Shown here: piece after piece, positions 61,701 through 64,000 of the stretch
How the letters are laid out: every line of letters starts with the position of its first letter
Position numbering within the stretch: position 1 is the stretch's first letter
From: Vibrio scophthalmi LMG 19158
Lineage (GTDB): Bacteria; Pseudomonadota; Gammaproteobacteria; Enterobacterales; Vibrionaceae
Assembly: GCF_000222585.1 (NCBI RefSeq)
Contig: NZ_AFWE01000210.1
Coordinates: forward strand, 1-64,000
Reading direction: 5' to 3'
DNA: 64,000 nt
Made by a program: the position numbers and the translations under genes
The notes under the pieces: model-generated
Databases searched by the model: none
What the model saw: only the letters and a program-made list of their open reading frames with translations
What the model was told of the DNA's origin: nothing

Positions 61701-62194
61701 TTTTGGGACCGTTCCATCGAGACTATTCAATTTTTAGCTTAACGTTTTTGTCAGTGTTTAACAGTTATTTGAATTAATTGCTCGACACCTGTGGTGAATA
61801 AAAAGATGAAATCGATTTGATTTTTTCTAGAAAACTAGATGCGTATTAAACGCCGATGGAAAATTAGGCTTTCTCACTAAGTGATAAAAGGGGTTTACGT
61901 CATTTTTATCCATCTATCGTCGTTAACGCTATATATCACGTGGATGTGTAATTTAATTTACCAAATGTTACATATTTCAAGCTAAATCAAATTCTTGAAT
62001 TATGCTAATTTCGCCGCGATCGAAGTGAGGGGAGTCAAATGACTGATAAACCTAGTCTATAGAGACTCTTCATCGCAGTAGAGATATGACTACATAAATA
62101 TAATAAATATAACGAGTTTACATGAGTGCCTAGTAAGGGCATTTCCATTTGTTCTTTTACCAAGCGTATTAGAACCTCATATACAGGACAAAAT
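61701..62194. other. Intergenic region upstream of the AGCS symporter gene
   Basis: No full gene is seen. A seven-codon open frame (62039-62062) follows a strong GAGGGGAG, and a three-codon one (62085-62096) follows shortly after, so a short leader peptide is possible. TATGCT (62001-62006) and TATAAT (62099-62104) are candidate -10 elements without good -35 partners. I looked for a glycine riboswitch (common before this transporter class in Vibrio) and did not find its conserved boxes. Confidence 0.35.
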
Positions 62195-63673
62195 ATGAAC
62201 GTTACCAATGAATCGTGGTTAGCTGCGTTAAATACAGGATTGAATACCGCAGTAGGGGCCATAAACGGTGTGCTTTGGGGCCAAGTATTGGTTTATTTGC
62301 TGGTGGCTGTCGGTGTTTATTTCACTGTTCGTCTGGGTTTTATTCAAATTCGTCAATTTAAACACGCGACTCAAATCTTAAAAAGCGGGCGTGAAGTTGA
62401 TAATGGACTTAGCTCTTACCAGGTGTTTTGTACCTCGATGGCGGCACGTGTCGGTACCGGGAATATGGCGGGTGTTGCCGTTGCACTAACCGTTGGTGGC
62501 CCAGGGGCGATTTTCTGGATGTGGTTGATTGCTTTATTCGGCATGGCCACCGCTTTTATTGAGTCAACCTTGGCTCAGATTTACAAAGTAAAAGATGTCG
62601 ATGGCCAATACCGTGGTGGCCCTGCGTACTATATGGAAAAAGGCTTGGGCCAACGTTGGATGGGCTCGTTGTTTTCCATTTTCCTCATCATCGCTTTTGG
62701 TTTGGTGTTTAACGCAGTACAGGCGAACACGATTACCGATGCATTGAGCCACTCTTTTGGATTCAATGAGGTGATTACGGGCGTTGTGATTGTGACTTGT
62801 TCAGCGTTTGTCATTATGGGCGGCTTGCAGAAAGTGGCCAAAGTATCGACCAGCATCGTTCCGATTATGGCAATCGGCTATCTCGCGATTGCGTTAATTA
62901 TCGTTGTAATGAACGTAACAGAAGTGCCAGCGGTGCTGATGTTGATTGTCAAAAGTGCTTTTGGTTGGCAAGAAGCAGCAGCCGGTGGTGTGGCCTATAC
63001 GATTGCACAGGCGATGCAAAGTGGTATCGCTCGAGGCTTATTCTCTAACGAAGCAGGTATGGGTTCGGCTGCAAACGTCGCAGCGAGTGCGACACCAAAC
63101 CCGAATCACCCGGCATCACAAGGTTTTGTGCAAATGCTGGGTGTATTTGTTGATACTTTAGTTATCTGTACGGCTTCTGCTGCAATGATTATGCTCAGTG
63201 GAGTAATGGATCAGCCAGATGCAGCAACGGGTATCAGTCTGCTACAACAAGCGCTAACCAACGAGTTAGGTTCTTGGACCAGTTACTTTATGGCTGCCGC
63301 TATCATTTTATTCTGCTTCACTTCCATCATTGCTAACTACAGCTATGCAGAAACCAACGTGATGTTCCTTAATGGCAACAGTAAAAGAGGCCTATTTGTT
63401 TTCCGCCTTAGCGTACTAGGTATGGTGATGTTTGGCTCTGTTGCTTCTCTACCGGTGGTATGGAACCTAGCCGATGCTTCTATGGGCGCGATGGCTCTGA
63501 TTAACATTATTGCCCTTGTTCTGTTGTCAAAATTAGCGATCAAAGTGATCAAGGATTATGAAGAGCAGTTAAAGCAAGGAAAAACGCCATCATTTGATCG
63601 CACGAAGTTTCCTGAATTGGACACGCTAGAGGATGCGTGGCAATCGAAAGAAACAGACACGGTCGCAAAATAA
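62195..63673 (+). CDS. Sodium:alanine/glycine symporter (AGCS family)
   Basis: A 492-residue symporter with about ten or eleven membrane segments that imports alanine or glycine with sodium. Characteristic AGCS sequences are TSMAARVGTGNMAGVAVALT, GGPGAIFWMWLIALFGMATAF, GGPAYYMEKGLGQ and SGIARGLFSNEAGMGSAAN. I chose the ATG at 62195 (AGGA upstream). The longer frame would add 23 residues from the leader. The gene is monocistronic with a strong terminator. Confidence 0.94.
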   Translation: MNVTNESWLAALNTGLNTAVGAINGVLWGQVLVYLLVAVGVYFTVRLGFIQIRQFKHATQILKSGREVDNGLSSYQVFCTSMAARVGTGNMAGVAVALTVGGPGAIFWMWLIALFGMATAFIESTLAQIYKVKDVDGQYRGGPAYYMEKGLGQRWMGSLFSIFLIIAFGLVFNAVQANTITDALSHSFGFNEVITGVVIVTCSAFVIMGGLQKVAKVSTSIVPIMAIGYLAIALIIVVMNVTEVPAVLMLIVKSAFGWQEAAAGGVAYTIAQAMQSGIARGLFSNEAGMGSAANVAASATPNPNHPASQGFVQMLGVFVDTLVICTASAAMIMLSGVMDQPDAATGISLLQQALTNELGSWTSYFMAAAIILFCFTSIIANYSYAETNVMFLNGNSKRGLFVFRLSVLGMVMFGSVASLPVVWNLADASMGAMALINIIALVLLSKLAIKVIKDYEEQLKQGKTPSFDRTKFPELDTLEDAWQSKETDTVAK

Positions 63674-63687
63674 TTGTTGATATGTAG

Positions 63688-63716
63688 ATCCCCACTTAAG
63701 CGTGGGGATTTTTTTA
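63688..63716 (+). terminator. Intrinsic terminator of the AGCS gene
   Basis: ATCCCCAC/GTGGGGAT stem with a six-base loop followed by seven T. Confidence 0.92.
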
Positions 63717-63817
63717 TCTCAATCTCAACTGACACTTGATCTTTAGTTTTGATTTCGTATTTAATGCAAGTAATTTTCCATATATCGTCTTATATTTGTG
63801 AGGTTCGTTGCATAGCG

Positions 63818-63826
63818 TGGTATAAT
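63818..63826 (+). promoter_or_regulatory. Extended -10 promoter of the last gene
   Basis: TGGTATAAT is an extended -10 (TGnTATAAT), 30 bases before the ATG at 63856. No clear -35 is needed for this promoter class. Confidence 0.6.
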
Positions 63827-63855
63827 TCTGCCCTCAAGTAACCTAGAGAACCGTT

Positions 63856-64000
63856 ATGAACATCACGTTCCCAAAAGACCCTTTATTTAAAAATATTCAA
63901 TTGTCTTCAGGGATAGCCTTTTTTGTACTGGTTGGGTTCTTTCTATCCTCGTTTTTTGTCATTGTTCGCGACTCATACCAAGCCATTTCTTTTGTTAGTG
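63856..64000 (+). CDS. Start of a membrane protein, cut by the window edge
   Basis: The first 48 codons are visible. A short polar N-terminus (MNITFPKDPLFKNIQ) is followed by one strongly hydrophobic segment (GIAFFVLVGFFLSSFFVIV), consistent with a membrane anchor or signal. The family cannot be told from this fragment. It is preceded by an extended -10 promoter, so it is likely a real gene. Confidence 0.65.
   Translation, partial: MNITFPKDPLFKNIQLSSGIAFFVLVGFFLSSFFVIVRDSYQAISFVS

Noticed and set aside
61701-62194. Glycine riboswitch before the AGCS gene
   Set aside because: The conserved glycine-aptamer boxes are not present, although such riboswitches occur before this transporter class in Vibrio.

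Overview
The window reads as an ordinary chromosomal stretch of a Vibrio species, most likely the large chromosome. GC content looks moderate. The proteins match Vibrio-type families throughout: an H-NOX sensor paired with a hybrid kinase, CarRS-like two-component genes, and a 92-residue L25. Gene orders shared with enterobacteria recur (ycjX-ycjF-tyrR, ldtD-mepK-gloC, radD/rsuA/bcr). I see no rRNA, tRNA, CRISPR array, insertion sequence or prophage.

Layout. 0-5 kb (minus strand): asnS, a leucine-rich-repeat protein kinase, and a chemotaxis receptor with a c-type haem motif. 5.3-10 kb: queD, a GNAT enzyme, the serine pair sdaC-sdaA, and nudL. 10-12.4 kb: hnoX-hnoK (nitric oxide sensing). 12.5-21.8 kb: pabB, class I fumarase, a small membrane protein, ycjX-ycjF-tyrR, and a tight rimJ/HD-phosphohydrolase/unknown-gene run. 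22-28.3 kb: a probable small gene, ribA behind a Zur-like palindrome, then a four-gene imelysin/di-haem/imelysin/DUF1513 operon behind a Fur-like box. 28.4-33 kb: the murein genes ldtD and mepK, gloC, and two unknown genes. 33-38.6 kb: a TRAP transporter of the 2-oxoacid type (dctPQM) followed by its own Cache-domain kinase and NarL-type regulator. 38.7-43 kb (minus strand): a LacI-controlled lactose/cellobiose-type PTS with an unrecognised barrel-like protein and no glycosidase. 43-48.6 kb: dps, a GGDEF-EAL protein, a 73-residue gene with two LexA boxes, rarD, a PilZ protein and a 19-copy heptamer repeat. 48.6-64 kb: rplY with a probable autoregulatory leader, a glycosyltransferase plus DedA-LssY pair, an AraC/sugar-efflux pair, PepSY-carR-carS, radD, rsuA, bcr, a DUF2913-like gene, a GST, an alanine/glycine:sodium symporter, and the start of a membrane protein.

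Themes. Sensing dominates: NO (H-NOX), haem-linked redox or ligand (MCP), a small organic acid (Cache kinase), calcium or peptide-type envelope stress (CarRS), and cyclic di-GMP (GGDEF-EAL, PilZ). Metal regulation shows in the Fur- and Zur-like sites.

The best candidates for undescribed biology are the double-LexA small gene at 46.4 kb, the Zur-like operator before the zinc enzyme RibA, the PTS operon with an unassigned barrel-like enzyme, and the haem-bearing chemoreceptor. All functional assignments come from reading motifs by eye; no searches were run.
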